From Cyrtodaria siliqua (Eukaryota; Mollusca; Bivalvia; Adapedonta; Hiatellidae): a DNA stretch of 64,000 nucleotides. The notes under the pieces are model-generated. The model was not told where the DNA came from. It was given only the letters and a program-made list of their open reading frames with translations, and did not search any database. The position numbers were made by a program, and so were the translations under genes. Position 1 is the first letter of the stretch; each line of letters opens with the position of its first letter. The DNA lies in NCBI GenBank assembly GCA_037043455.1, contig JAWPHD010004399.1, positions 1 to 64,000 of the forward strand, written 5' to 3'. Positions 33,029 to 47,000 of the stretch are shown here, one piece after another.

Positions 33029-33168
33029 GACAACTAAGGCGTCACCGTAACGACAACTTAGGCGTCACCGTAACGACAACTTAGGCGTATCCGTAACGAC
33101 ATTTAAGGCGTCACCGTAACGACAACTTAGGCGTCACCGTAACGACAACTTAGGCGTCACCGTAACTG
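33029..33168. repeat. 23-bp minisatellite, 6 copies
   Basis: Unit 'aacttaggcgtcaccgtaac' + 'gac'. Confidence 0.93.
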
Positions 33169-33179
33169 TTGACATCTGC

Positions 33180-34205
33180 GCCTTAAAGGGGCACATTGCA
33201 ATCTTGATGTTCGCTGCGTCCCGTTAGTTTTTCTTCATAGCAATCATTTGTTCAATCATTATTATTAATTATAAGAATGGTAAAAAGGCAAATTGTTTTT
33301 GCATATTACTAACTGTTGCGTATATTGCACCAATAATATATTTAAACCTATGACAGATGCAAGCAGGTTTAACGTCAACATGATATTGGATTATTAAATC
33401 GAGTCTCTAATTGTAGTATCTGGTAAAAACTTCACGAGAGTCGTTTTCACCTTTAAAGATGAATGGCCACCCTTTAGTATTATCAATTAACAAATTTTAC
33501 TCTTAAACATCATATAAACATTTCTTGATAGTCCCGGAGACAAACATATATTTAAATCCGCTACTAAGTTGTTTGTAAAAATAAGTATTATTTGCATGAC
33601 GTAGATACTACTTTTACCACTGCGTGACTGCACGGGGAAATGATTTAAATCTGAGTTGTATAGGTTCACAACTATTGCCAGATAATTGATAAATACATTT
33701 ACCTGTGTATTAATTTACCTGATCAAAGTTTTTTACGTCATCAAATAAAATCGTATTCTCGCTTTTCACAGATATTGCAATGTTTGAATTGTAAATATCT
33801 ATTGCTGTGTATTGATTTCGATTTAAACAAACATAAATATTTTCAGGAAACACAACATGGCCGGAGAACTTTAAAAGAGGAGACATTTGTCTGAATATGC
33901 TAGTGGCCAACCTGTATACAATATTACAGTTTTATGACAAACATGTATAGTCTATGAAATCTGTGGGCGTGCATCTAGTATACTTTACGTCTGTCTGTAT
34001 CAAATAACAGAACAAACACCCGTCTTCGTAAATTGTCAAATTTGATATGACACATTACAAATGCCTTTTTATTCCGTGAACTGAATAAAAGCGCAGTGGC
34101 TGATCCAAATTTTAAACTTGATCCGCCCATTGGTAGCGAAAACAAAAATTTACACTTCCTGATCTTCACATGTTTATGTAAGGTTTATTAAGCATATTTT
34201 GACGA
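33180..34205. other. TTAA-type element remnant and upstream flank of the host gene
   Basis: The part at 33185-33465 is a diverged TTAA-type element ('gggcacattgcaatcttgat', 'attataagaatggtaaaa', 'accaataatatatttaaac', 'cacctttaaag'). From 33470 to 34205 I see no repeat and no supported exon; the promoter of the gene starting at 34307 should be here or further upstream, but no TATA box in a convincing position can be named. Confidence 0.5.
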
Positions 34206-34219
34206 GAGAAAAGAGTGCA

Positions 34220-34306
34220 ATGGGGAAAGTTATTTTTACGATCATTTTATTCGAATTACAGGGATGAACTGATGAGCATTACCTTGGAATAACATCGGCT
34301 GTAAAC
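34220..34306 (+). other. signal-peptide-like leader cut by an in-frame TGA
   Basis: ATG at 34220 opens 15 codons (MGKVIFTIILFELQG) in the same frame as the ATG at 34307. A TGA follows at 34265-34267, and then 13 open codons (TDEHYLGITSAVN) lead into MALFYTG. The hydrophobic 'VIFTIILF' resembles a signal peptide core, which the protein starting at 34307 lacks. Either an upstream exon is spliced to an AG in this stretch, or the TGA is a mutation or sequencing error, or the leader is coincidence. Confidence 0.4.
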
Positions 34307-34905
34307 ATGGCATTGTTTTATACCGGACCCACACTCGACAATGCGCCTTGTCCCCCGTTATTTGTGGACGATATATACACCATTTTCATCTCCGTGGCAA
34401 CTAATACAACTCTTACAAAGTCGGAAATAGAAGAAATCAGGGTTAGATGCAATATTGCTATACCAACGACGACGACAACTACAACGACTACTACAACACC
34501 ACCGCCGACAACGACTACAACACCCCCGCCGACGACTACTACAATTCCCCCACCGACGACGATACCATCCTCGTTAGTACCAACAGGCACAACAGTCGCG
34601 AATACTACATCAAACATTTCAACATCAAAAGCCACCACCACGCTTCAAACCGCGCAGACAACAACAACAAATGTGGTGACAACACCACCCTCAACGCAAA
34701 CGACAAAAAACACGACAACAACCGCTGGACCTACGTTCTTTCCAAACACGACTACCAGCTTCAATGTTACAACTATCAACGGAACCGCGGTCACAGAGAA
34801 AATATCGTCTGCAGGATGTGGCGACATGTGTCTTCTGGTCTTGGCAACGATAGCGGTCTTTGCCTTTTGTCTGCTGATGATACTTCTGGCAGCCGTAATA
34901 GCAAC
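34307..34905 (+). CDS. exon 1: Thr/Pro-rich ectodomain and membrane helix
   Basis: Codes residues 1-199 and two bases of codon 200. ATG is in good context (aaacATGG). Residues 53-88 are almost pure Thr with PPP interruptions; 89-162 remain Thr/Ser/Asn rich; CGDMC (171-175) precedes the helix '[20 protein letters not shown]'. The exon ends at AAC|GTAAGT, a consensus donor; the open frame itself would stop two bases into the intron, which supports splicing here. Mirror frames on the minus strand (Val/Gly-rich) and in the +2 frame (Asn/Asp/Tyr-rich) are shadows of the ACN codon repeats. Confidence 0.75.
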
Positions 34906-35048
34906 GTAAGTACATGTATATTTCAACTTTCAGTAAAATATGTTATCTATACTACCAAAGGAATTCGAAGTAAACTGTTATATATATATGGCGCCCTGCC
35001 GTAGTTCGTCCGAAGGTTGTCTGTCCTTGGTAGTTCATAAATATTTCT

Positions 35049-35088
<40 letters not shown>

Positions 35089-38000
35089 GAGAGGATCTTA
35101 AACGAGTTCCCATTTCATATAAGATTTATGAAACGAGTTATGAATTATTTTAATTTTATCATGCAGATGTGCATTTTTCTGCCTAATAAAGGGGTGACCT
35201 ATTAAATTTTGCTTTATTAGGCACTGGCCAATAGAGCAAATCAATGCGGAATCCCTCGGCGTTTATTGTACGTAACGTTATCTGACGTCATGCACGTAAT
35301 GTTGCCTGACGCCATAAAACAAACAAAAATACAACAACATGGCGGCGTCCTCGATAAGCGTAACATTCTGAGAAATAGGTAATAATAGTATTCATACAAA
35401 AAATGTGGATAATCTACATGATAAATATAATATTATGTCAGTGCATTTTACTATCAAGTTTATAAGGCTCGGCACGAAAACGAAGAATGGCTCGGCTTTT
35501 CTAAGCCTCGCCTAATAAACTTGATAGTAAAAGGCACTGACATAATATTCTCTATTTAACGAGCCTTTCATGATTTTGATTGGTTGAGTTAAACCTGTAA
35601 CACTACGCAAGTTTATTAACTGAAACTATTTTATTTATTACAAATTAACCCAGATCTGAGTCATAAACTTTTTATCTGTGAAAGCTTATAAAAATAATGC
35701 ACGTTATACAAACATTGTTGTTGGTTTGTTAAAAAGTTGGCGTAAACCGATATTTTGTAAAGAGGTAAACACGAACTCTTTTATACGCAACGTTATGTGT
35801 GAGACGCGACGTTACGACGTCACATATGTTATGACGTTTTGGCGCTAAAGTGTGCCTGACGTCGAGGCGGTTCTATGTCCATCTGAATTAATTTTTACTA
35901 ATTTGATTGCAATGTTATGTGATGAAAAGGATCTTAAACGAGTTCCCATTCCATATAAGATTTATGAAACGAGTTATGAATTATTTTTAATTTTAACTCG
36001 CCAAAAGGCTCGTTAAAATTAAAATAATTCATAACTCGTTTCATAAATCTTATATGAAATGGGAACTCGTTTAAGATCCTCTCTCTCTATATATATAGAT
36101 ATATATATATCTATATATATATATATATAATTAGGCTATATAATATTAATATAGGGATGAAAAATATGTTTAAAACATAATTCGGAGAAAAATGTCTCTA
36201 AAACTATTTTATAGAGAACTAAAGAAAGAATGAATGTGATATTTTATTTTATTTTCGTATAATTTTTATTTTATAAACATATACCTTTCAATTCATATGA
36301 AACCCACTTGCGTCTTACACCTATTGCATTGATATTAACGGGGTTACAACGCTCTAACTCAACTCCACTGGTGTTAAAAATCACTTGCCCCTCACCGCTG
36401 TGGGTTCGAGCCCTCATGGGACCAGGAATCTTTATGTGAGGAAGCTATCCAGCTGGCTTGCGGAACGTCGGTGATTCTACCCAGGTGCCTGGCAGTGCAC
36501 GAAAATTGCCCGGATGAGCACATAGGGTCTTCCTCCATCAATGGAAGCTGGAAAATCGCCATATGACCTTAGCTGTTGGTGCGGCCATAACATTCGATTC
36601 AATTCAATGCACCACGACCACTGGTGTTAGCGGGGCTACTTACACCTCTTCCACTGGTGTTAGCTGGGCTACTTACACCTCTTCCACTGGTGTTAGCTGG
36701 GCTACTTACACCTCTTCCACTGGTGTTAGCGGGGCTACTTAACCCTCTACCGCTAGTGTTAGCGGGGCTACTTACACCTCTTCCACTGGTGTTAGCTGGG
36801 CTACTTACACCTCTACCACTGGTGTTAGCGGCGCTACTTACCCCTCTACCGCTAGTGTTAGCGGGGCTACTTACCCCTCTACCACTGGTGTAGCGGGGCT
36901 ACTTACCCCTTTACCACTGGTGTAGCGGGGCTACTTACCCCTCTACCACTGGTGTTAGCGGGGCTACTTACCCCTCTACCACTGGTGTTAGCGGGGCTAC
37001 TTACACCTCTACCACTGGTATTAGCGGGGCTACTTACCCCTCTATCACTGGTGTTAGCGGGGCTACTTACACCTCTACCACTGGTGTTAGCGGGGCTACT
37101 TACACTTCTACCACTGGTGTTAGCGGGGCTACTTACACCTCTACCACTGGTGTTAGCGGAGCTATTTACCCCTTTACCACTGGTGTTAGCGGGGCTACTA
37201 ACCCCTCTACCACTGGTGTTAGCGGGGCTACTTACACCTCTACCACTGGTGTTAGGGGATCTACTTAACCCTCTACCACTGGTGTTAGCGGGGCTACTTA
37301 CCCCTCTACCACTGGTGTTAGCGGGGCTACTTACATCACTAGCGCTGGTGTTAGCGGGGCTACTTACAACTCTGCCACTGGTGTTAGCGTGGCTACCTAC
37401 ACCACTTGAACTGACTTTAGCGTGTGTAAGTAGCCCCGGTAACACCCAGCATCCGAATATCAATGTATTGACCGAATAACTTGTTCATGAAGTACTATAT
37501 AAACTGAATAAAGATAACGACAACAGCTGTCTTCTATCTACAGTATTTTTTCACGTTATCTATTCAAACCATCTGTGTTCAGTGATGGGTTCTGAGATCC
37601 TGTATACTTTTACTTTTAATCGTGTATTTATTATTCATGCACGGCTATGCACATGCATATTCGCTGCTTGAAAAATACAGTAGGGGATATTTTTAGTATG
37701 TAATTTATATAATTAAGTAGAGTAAAGTTATGCAAAATGTTATGCAAAATGAGCTTCTAGCGAGTTTTTGAATCACGTTCACTTTATGGGTTTCATAATA
37801 TGAATATAATTTAGAAAAACAACGTGAAAGAATGTTCCGCATCCGCACTCGTGCGCTCATACAGCAAATAGTGTTATCAGTAAGCGCATATAGAGTATAC
37901 AGTAAGGATAATATACACAATGATAAGTGGATCTTTCTGAAGTTTATTGAACAATAACTAGCATCTTTACGAACTCCTGGTTCAGATGGTGTACCATTAT

Positions 38001-41000
38001 TGTCACTTTAATTGTCTTATTTTAGTGACTGCGATTCTCATCAGTTAACATTTAGGATATCCTTAAAAACGTCTTGGTTTGCTGTGCTCCGACCCAGAAC
38101 GTTTTAAGTGAAGAGGTAGGGGTTCCTGTCGTCGTTTTACCGAATCCTCCGACAGTGGTGAACACGTTTAACCAAACATAATGTCCTATCCGTTTTATAC
38201 TTACAATCTGCTTTAATGAGTCTCATTAATGGTATGTTTTCAGTTTAGATTGATTTATAAAAAAAAAAAAAAAGTATGTGTACCCGATATTGGTGTGATT
38301 TGCGACGCGATCCTAAAGCATGTAAAAAAGAAAAAAAAGTCCCCTAAATGCTCAACAACAACATTGGTAGCTGTCTTTTTACTGAGTCTAGGTCGGAGCA
38401 CAGCAAACCAACCTTTTTTTAAAGATGGCCTTACATACATATTAAAATCAGATTAAAAGTCACACACGCCCTCCCTCGGGCTCTAACAAGACGAATTGTC
38501 AGATTTTTATACAAATCAACAATTTTCTATTGTAGCGAATGAAATTAATTGGCAAAAAATGGCAAACGATTTTTTTTCCTTCTTTCAAAGTTGATTAGAT
38601 TATCTTGCACATTTGCGTCTGTCCGATCAATACGATACAGCAGACATGAAACGGGAACTTCATTGGAAATGCTAAAATATAACGAGCCTGAGGAAGTGAA
38701 ATGAATTCGAAAAGCAATTAATATTACAAAAACAGAACTGAAAAAAATAAAATAATAACAATAATAAAGACTTTATTTAACGAGAGAACTCATTTAAAAC
38801 TAGTCAATCTTCCATGAGGCCCTCAAGTAATAAAGAGGTCCTAATGCGGCTGAAGCGATCACCTGAATTAATAGTGTGTAGTTTAATTGAATAAGAGGCA
38901 CGAAAGCATCTTATCGTTCTACTGGTTACAGGCAGTATGGTGTCCATAAATGGTTTTAATGAATTTTATATCATTGATAAACACCGTCTTTAAACATTTG
39001 ATGGAAATCATACATATTTTTTATCGTGTTGACATAATTTGCACAACTTTAAAAGGTTTCCATGAACTTTTGTCAAAATTGCCAAGCGGTTATTATGAGA
39101 ATTCACTTAGGCAAACAAAGAGTGGTCGCAATAACTCAACAATAACCTTCGGCTCAGGTGAGCTAAAAGACACGTGCGCAATATCCTGGGTATACTTGTA
39201 ATATTACATGGTATTGCTCGTGAGAGAATAACTTTATATAGGTGTCCGAATTTCAAACCTACATAAAAGTTGCAAATAAGCAACTTAAATGACACCGGTA
39301 ATTTAAAATAGTTTACTCATACCGTCGAATGATGTCTGCAAATATATGTTTTACTAAATGATTAAAACTTTACAAACAATTGTACTTCCTCTGTCATGTT
39401 TTTGATGTGTTGGTTTAAACATTTTATTTCACATGTTATTACAACATAATATGTGTACACAATAGAAGAAAAAGGATTAGAACGAAAGTAAAATACTTAT
39501 GATGTTCTTCTCCTAGGTATGATAATACAATTGATGGCATGTTTAACAGCAGTAATTTGATTTATTATACCTCACGTTTACACTCCTGTATAAATTGCCC
39601 ATACCCTTAGCGTGAAGCAGTTTTTACTGTTCACCGGTAAACAATTTTTATTATTACCTGATCTCCTATATAAATGCTATATCGTCATTTCTTGCTAATT
39701 CACTAAGGAATATAAGAATCCATCATGAGTATCCATATGAGATAGAGAAATCTCACCCGAGGGTCAGAATTGTAACCAGGGACGAGGCTCTGCCGAGTGC
39801 CTGGTTGTAATTCTGATCCCGAGGGTGAGATTTTCCTATCTCACATGGATCACTCATGATGGATTATTTTTCTCCCATTATGTGTTTATTAACGGCATAA
39901 AATCAATGACTTTGTTGATTTAACGCCAGGATAAGGCGACGTCGACATAACGTCATGACGTCATAAGTCACATGTCATGTAATATTATAAGAATCCATCA
40001 TGAGTATCCATGTGAGATAGGGAAATCTCACCCGAAGGTCAGAATTGTAACCAGAGACGAGGCTTGATCCCGAGGGTGAGATTAACTTATCTCACATGGA
40101 TAAACTCATGGTGGATTCTTTTTCTTGCATATCAATGACATTTTGTGCATCGACGTCACCAATAACTAACATTTTGATGTTTTTTAACACAATGACGTCA
40201 TGCATCTGTTCACGTTATTGACGTCATTATTGTTGCGCGTGAATTTTATCTCGACCCTAGGGTGAGATGGAAATATCTAGCCCCGGTAAAATGACGGATT
40301 TCCTTGTCCGGTATGCAAGAAAGAGCCCCGGTAAAATGACGGATTTCCTTGTCCGGTATGCAAGAAAACTGCCCCGGTAAAATGACGGATTTCCTTGTCC
40401 GGTATGCAAGAAAGAGTTTTCTTGCATACCGGACAAGGAAATCCGTCATTTTACCGGGGCTAGATATTTCCATCTCACCCGTTTTCTTGCATACCGGACA
40501 AGGAAATTACGTCATTTTACCAGGGCTAGATATTTCCATCTCACCATAGGGTCGAGATAAAATTCACGCGCAGCAATAATGACGTCAATAACGTGAACAG
40601 ATGCATGACGTCATTGTGTAAAAAACCATTAAATGGTTAGTTATTGGTGACGTCGATGCACAAAATGTCATTGATATGCAAGAAAAAGAATCCACCATGA
40701 GTTTATCCATGTGAGAAAGGTAAATCTCACCCTCGGGATCAGAATTGCAACCAGGAACTCGGCAGAGCCTCGTCCCTGGTTACAATTCTGACCCTCGGCA
40801 GAGCCTCGTCCCTGGTTACAATTCTTGCATACCGGACATGGATATCCGTCATTTTACCGGGGCTAGATATTTCCATCTCACCCTAGGGTCGAGATAAAAT
40901 TCACGCGCAACAATAATGACGTCAATAACGTGAACAGATGCATGACGTGAGAGCCTCGTCCCTGGTTACAATTCTGACCCTCGGGTGAGATTTATCTATC

Positions 41001-44000
41001 TTACATGGATACTCATGATGGATACTTATAATCTCACATGAGGAAAATGCCTATCTCACATCAGCAGAAATGGGAGAAAAGACTGTTCCCGGTGAAACCG
41101 AACTGTTACCGGGCTTTAGTTTCGACTGTTTCCCTCACGTGGCGACGTTACGACGTCACCTATTTTATGACGTTTTGGCGCTAAAGTGTGTCTGACGTCG
41201 TGGCGGTTCTATGTACATCTGAATTAGTTTTTATTACCATTATAAAACAAATTTTCATTTTCACTGTTTCGTACAGTAACATTAATCAGGTAATAAAACA
41301 GTTATTACATGTGTGTTTGGGGAACAGTCAAAACTGGTTTCCCTTGGTGTCGGGGGATGTCAGTGTGAACTGTTTCCCGAGGCCGATAGGCCGAGGGAAA
41401 CAGTTCACACTGCCATCCCCTCCACCTCGGGAAAACAGTTTTGACTGTTCCCCAAACACACATGTGATAACTGTATACTGTTACACGATTGTGACGTCAC
41501 GGGAAGTATAAAAATAGGTTTGGGTTTTTTCCAATAACGACACGCTTTGGCAATTGGAAATCGGTGGACGCTTATAAAAATACAGTTGAAGTTATATCAA
41601 TCGTAAGACGCTTGGTTAACCAAACGACAATAAAAAAAAATGTGGCGAGCAGATTTGTTACTTTAAATCAAAACTGGTATAAAAATATAAAAAAATAAAA
41701 TAAAAAAAATAAAATAAAAATATTGCGATTTTTCCCCCTCGTATATTTATATTTTAATCAAAAAATTTGTTCGGTATAATAAAATCGTCTTCGCCTCGGT
41801 TGACATTATTTTCCTCAGGTTGACAATATCCACTGTCACCCTCACTGGGATGCAATATTTATATAATGTTAAATTCTGGAAGTGTATATGAGCAATGAAT
41901 AGTACTAACAAAAATAGTTTATACATATTCCAGAATAGCTTGAAAGTAGAGCCTGACGGTTCTGAAACAGTCTATGAAAATCGTTCATGGGTATCCGATG
42001 AAGATAGGGAATTCCAACCCGAGGTATACATAAGTGTTTTTATCGGAACCGAGGCTTTCTGCCTCTGTTCCGATAGAACCTCGGTTCCGAATAAAACACT
42101 TATACCGAGGGTTAGAATTCCCTATCTGAACCGAATACCCATGATAGTATCCTTTTGTGGCAAATCAGAGACATGTTGTGCGTTGACGCAGCCATTCATT
42201 TTATCTCGACCCTAGGGTGAGATGGAAATATCTAGCCCCGGTAAAATGACGGATATCCTTGTCCGGTATGCAAGAAATTTCCATCTCACCCTAGGGTCGA
42301 GATAAAATTCACGCACGCCAACATCCGGTAAGCAGAAACACATGCAAAACGTTAGTAGCTGACGATATGCAAGAAAAAAAATCTGTTATGGGTATTCAGT
42401 TCAGATAGAGAATTCCAAACCTCGGTATAAGTGTTTTAATCGGAACCTCGGCTTAGCCTCGGTTCCGATAAAAAACACTTATACCTTGGGTTGGAATTCC
42501 TTATCTTCACCGGATACCCATGAAAAATTCTTATAATCCGGTATGCAAGAATATAATATCTTGCGTGTACTGAGTGTATTAATTACACATATAGAGTTGG
42601 TTTTCGTTTACTAAATATTACATATTACATAAATGCATACCGACAGTTTGCTGATATGCTTTGATCGCGGATTCCAGATACCAATCTGTGCTTTCATCCG
42701 ATGATTATTTTCTCTTTTCGGGAAGTTGAAATGTCTCACCTCGGGTATTTTGTGACTGGTGTTAAGTTATACCGCACTGTTAGACACGCGTCATTAAGAT
42801 GATGTACCTCCTGACACATGACACTTGTTTATGTTTGCCGTCGAATATTTTGTGTCATATTACGAGATTATTCTTATAACGCATAAATCTAAATTCTTAT
42901 CTATAATGGTAACATCTTTATAAACGGTTCTTATATACCCTGAAGGCGGATCATTGACGATATCGGGGTGCATCCGGATAAGAAGGGTCGTTAACTACGA
43001 ATCAAGTCGAATAACAAAGGGTCATTCAGTAAGAATCAACTGTATTTTAAAATGTACTATACCCGCATTGCCTCACGTCAGAGGTCCCGTCATAATTCAT
43101 TTTGATATTTTTCTATCTTTATTTAAAAGCGATTAATGAAATGTGTTATTTATTTTATATTGCGTATTATTTTTCTCCATTCAAAATTAGTTAAGAGTTA
43201 TCTCCCCTTTTGTGGAATCCCATTGAAACTGCATTAAAAAAGAAGAAAAAAATAACTCAAATAATCCTGAATATGTTTACATGTAACTTGCAGTTGAATG
43301 TTTACACTTTTTATCTGGACTGTGCTACACTTAAATAATAAATACTAATAACTTGATGAAAGTGTGTACCCATACTCAGCTTATGTCATACTCAAGGTCA
43401 TGTCTGTATTGGCTAATTAACATATTTATCAAGTATATATTTATAATTAAAGGGTAGCACTGCCTAGAAAAATGCGTTAACATATTATACTGAAAGTGTC
43501 ATGCAAAACTATTCAAGATTATTGGAGTTCTAATTTTTATCTTTTTCGAGTGCAATCTCGATAGGATTACACAAAAGGGGACAAAATCCTTAAATGCTTA
43601 AATAGCAAACTGCGTGTTTGGTTTTATTAAAGCAACTGTTTGGAATATTGTTTTCCTCTATTCCCAAACGTATCCCTTAGATGTGTTTTCGGGTACCAGT
43701 AATATGTAGACTAATACTGCGTCCCGGCTACCAGTCCACGTGATACCGAGGGAGGCTTCCTGGAATATAACTTACATTGAATTAAGGCACTGCAGAAAAA
43801 ATGATAACTATAAATTTGAAACAATTTTGATACACTTTTGAGGACAACAGAACTCCATGAATGAATGAATGAATGAATGAATGGAATGAATGAATGAATG
43901 AATGAATGAATGAATGAATGAATGAATGAATGAATGAATGAATGAATGAATGAATGAATGAATGAATGAATGAATGAATGAATGAATGATGTTTTACGGC

Positions 44001-47000
44001 ACGTCGACACATAAATAGGTCATATTGTGCGCAACAACTGATGAAAGATGAAGAAATGAAATAGTAATCAAAAATTAATCTAAATATATAAAGATAAAAC
44101 TATTTACAAAAAGGGATGATATGGTAGTAATATAAACTGTATATCGAAGTAGGTGAATTTTATAATTAAAAAACAACAACATGCAATAACGCCCCAAATG
44201 ACCTAAATAAAGCTGTCCACTTTGAAACATAATTGGCACATCTACTGTTTCAGTCCGACTGCTAATGACCACATAATTACATTTATGATAGGTTATTGGT
44301 TGAGTGACCCACCGAACCTGTCTATTTCAAGGACGTCCGTCTCCCCGTAAACGGCACTGTCCGTTTGCTTCATGGGAAGCAACTACCGAACGTGTTTTCG
44401 CAAATTCTGGGTTTATGAGAAGTGTTCACTTAAATATAAGGAAAGGATAATATCAGGCAAATGTATTATTTTCGCGAGGAATACTATTTTTTTAAGTGAG
44501 GCTTAGCTTAAAGAAAACACATGCTTCAGGTGTATATGGATGTTTCGTGCTTTTTAACATAAAATAAATTTGGAATATCAATATATTCATGTGTTCTAAT
44601 AGTTTCACTATTTTTCGCCTCTGTGTGTTGTGTTATACAGCTTCAGGCTGCGCTAGAAACGTGTAGCTTCTCTCTGAAAGCAAACCGTAGAACAAAACAT
44701 AAACATCTTTTAAAAACACACATAAACAAAGCTGTAAGTCTTTAATAAAAACGTACTTAAACAACGCTATCAACGATCTACTGTACTTGATTGTACGAAA
44801 TATCTTGTTATTATAAGATTCAAACGGCGGATTATTGTTTTTATGGCAGATCTTTCGGATTTTATTGTATATTTTATGGGATTATCTCTTGAATATAGTT
44901 TTAATGGTTTGGGGTGAAATAGTGAGGTGAGTTATAAGATATATTGCCTGGATGTATATTATATAATATAAAGATATATTAACTCGACGTATAATGTACA
45001 TGTTTACTTATATGTGGTTATTCATTATAAAGGTGCATATTGTATACTTATACGTGGTTATTCATTATAAAGATGCATATTTCGTACTTATACGTGGTTA
45101 TTCAATATACAAGTATATCAGCTGGGAGTATAATGTATACTTATACGTGGTTATTCAATATACAGATACATTGTATATCAACTGGGTGTATATTGTATGC
45201 TTTTACGTGGTTATTCAATATACGGGTTTATCACATAACATGTGGTGTGGGAGTGTAATAACACCATTCAATATTTTCGATATTCCACTAGTGGTATAAC
45301 ATAACGTTAATGACGTCATGGACATCACGTTAATGTACGTTTTCTGACGTAATGTGACGTTATAAGTTATGTAATAAATAGAATCTAACATTCGTTCTTA
45401 TTCATTATTGAATTTATTAAAACTCGTTAGCAAAAATGATATAATGCCCGGCAAAAGCCTCGCATTATATCATTTTGCCAACTCGTTTAATAAATTCAAT
45501 AATGCATGTGTACTCATATAAGATCCTCTATATATCAGCTTGGTGTATACTTATACATGGTTATTCTATATACAGATACATTGTATATCAACTGGGTGTA
45601 TATTGCATGTTTTGCGTGGTACTTATATGTGGTAAGTACCAATATTCAATATTCAGGTATATCAACTGGGTTTATAGTGCATGCTTTGGCGTGGTTATTC
45701 AATATACAGATACATTGTATATCAACTGGGTGTATATTACATGCTTTTGAATGGTTATTCAATATACATATATCTCAACTGGGTGTATATGATACATTGT
45801 ATATCAACTGGGTGTATAGTGCATGCTTTTGAGTGGTTATTCAATATACAGGTACATTGTATATCAACTGGGTGTATATTGCATGCTTTTGAGTGGTTAT
45901 TCAATATACAGAAGTATCAACTGGGTGTATAGTGCATGCTTTTACATGGTTATTCAATATACAGATATATCAACTGGGTGTATATTGCATACTCATACGT
46001 GGTTATTCCATATACAGATATATCAACTGGGTGTATATTGTATACTTATACGTGGTTATTCAATAGTGCTTCATTTTTGTAAACGTCTCTTTTCCAAATA
46101 CTTCTTCTCAGAGCGGAGCAAAATCTTAAACTTGGAAAAAGGAGTGCGCATGTCGACTAACAGTTTCACTTTTTTTTTATTACATATAACTTGGTCATCA
46201 TTACTAGCAACATTTCTGATAGTTCTACCAATCTATTCTAGGTTATTTCGCAAGGGTAGAGAAGAGCGGAAGAAAGAGCGAGGTCGCAGTCCTCCGCGAC
46301 ATCGAAGTATGGCAGACCTGCCCGACACGGCCTTCTACGACAGCATCGGTGCACAGGCGAGTACACGTTTTAACACTGTAATCCCGTGTGATTCTCGGGG
46401 AAGCATAGGGCCACTGCTTATGCAGTCAGACGGGTATAATGCGCACTAATCCGAGCCCTCTCTTACTCTAAAAGCCCTCCTTTTTGTTATTTTCAGTTTG
46501 TGTGTGGCTTTTTAGGGTTAGCCAGATACACAGCCAAATGAAATATCAAAATAAAGGGCTGGTAAGGTCAGAGAAGGCTCGGATTAAATGCCCGCAAACT
46601 CGTGTTGGTTTTGTCATTTTGTCTGTCATGTAAGGTCTCATCATGCCAGGTGAATGATCGTCGTTCCTGCGAAAACTCGCATGTGTACATCATAATTATA
46701 TATTGAAGTTTAAACATCCATTGATTATCGTTAAAAGACTATCGTGGAGAACCAGCACTAAGCAGTCTTGCTCAAGGATAAATAACATGTCCATGACAAG
46801 GTTAGAACCTACGACCATACTATCTATGGGACACCAATTATGGTTTCTGGCATCACCTGTTACTATCTATGGGACACTAATTATGGTTTCTGATCACCTG
46901 TTACTATCTATGGCACACTAATTATGGTTTCTGGCATCACCTGTAGCTATATCAATATCACCAGTGTCACCAATTATTCTGAGGTTGCTGGCATCACCTG

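Noticed and set aside
34318..35004. Minus-strand Val-rich and plus-strand Asn/Asp/Tyr-rich ORFs over exon 1
   Set aside because: They are shadows of the ACN Thr codons of the mucin-like exon; only the Thr frame shows a membrane helix, sequons and a splice-consistent end.
36624..37479. Long open frames ([11 protein letters not shown])n on + and ([11 protein letters not shown])n on -
   Set aside because: They follow from a 33-bp minisatellite whose unit length is a multiple of three; units out of frame interrupt them, and no flanking coding sequence or splice context supports a protein.
39717..42522. Integrated parvovirus-type terminal hairpins
   Set aside because: Nested palindromes with CG-rich tips recall such termini, but no viral coding remnant lies nearby and the arms differ between copies; a foldback-type element is the simpler reading.
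43711..44012. His-Ser-Phe-Ile repeat proteins on the minus strand
   Set aside because: They are translations of an (AATG)n microsatellite.
45823..46241. N-terminal extension of exon 2 ([14 protein letters not shown] repeats)
   Set aside because: This part of the open frame is read-through of the ~60-bp satellite; the acceptor at 46241 gives the phase that fits exon 1.
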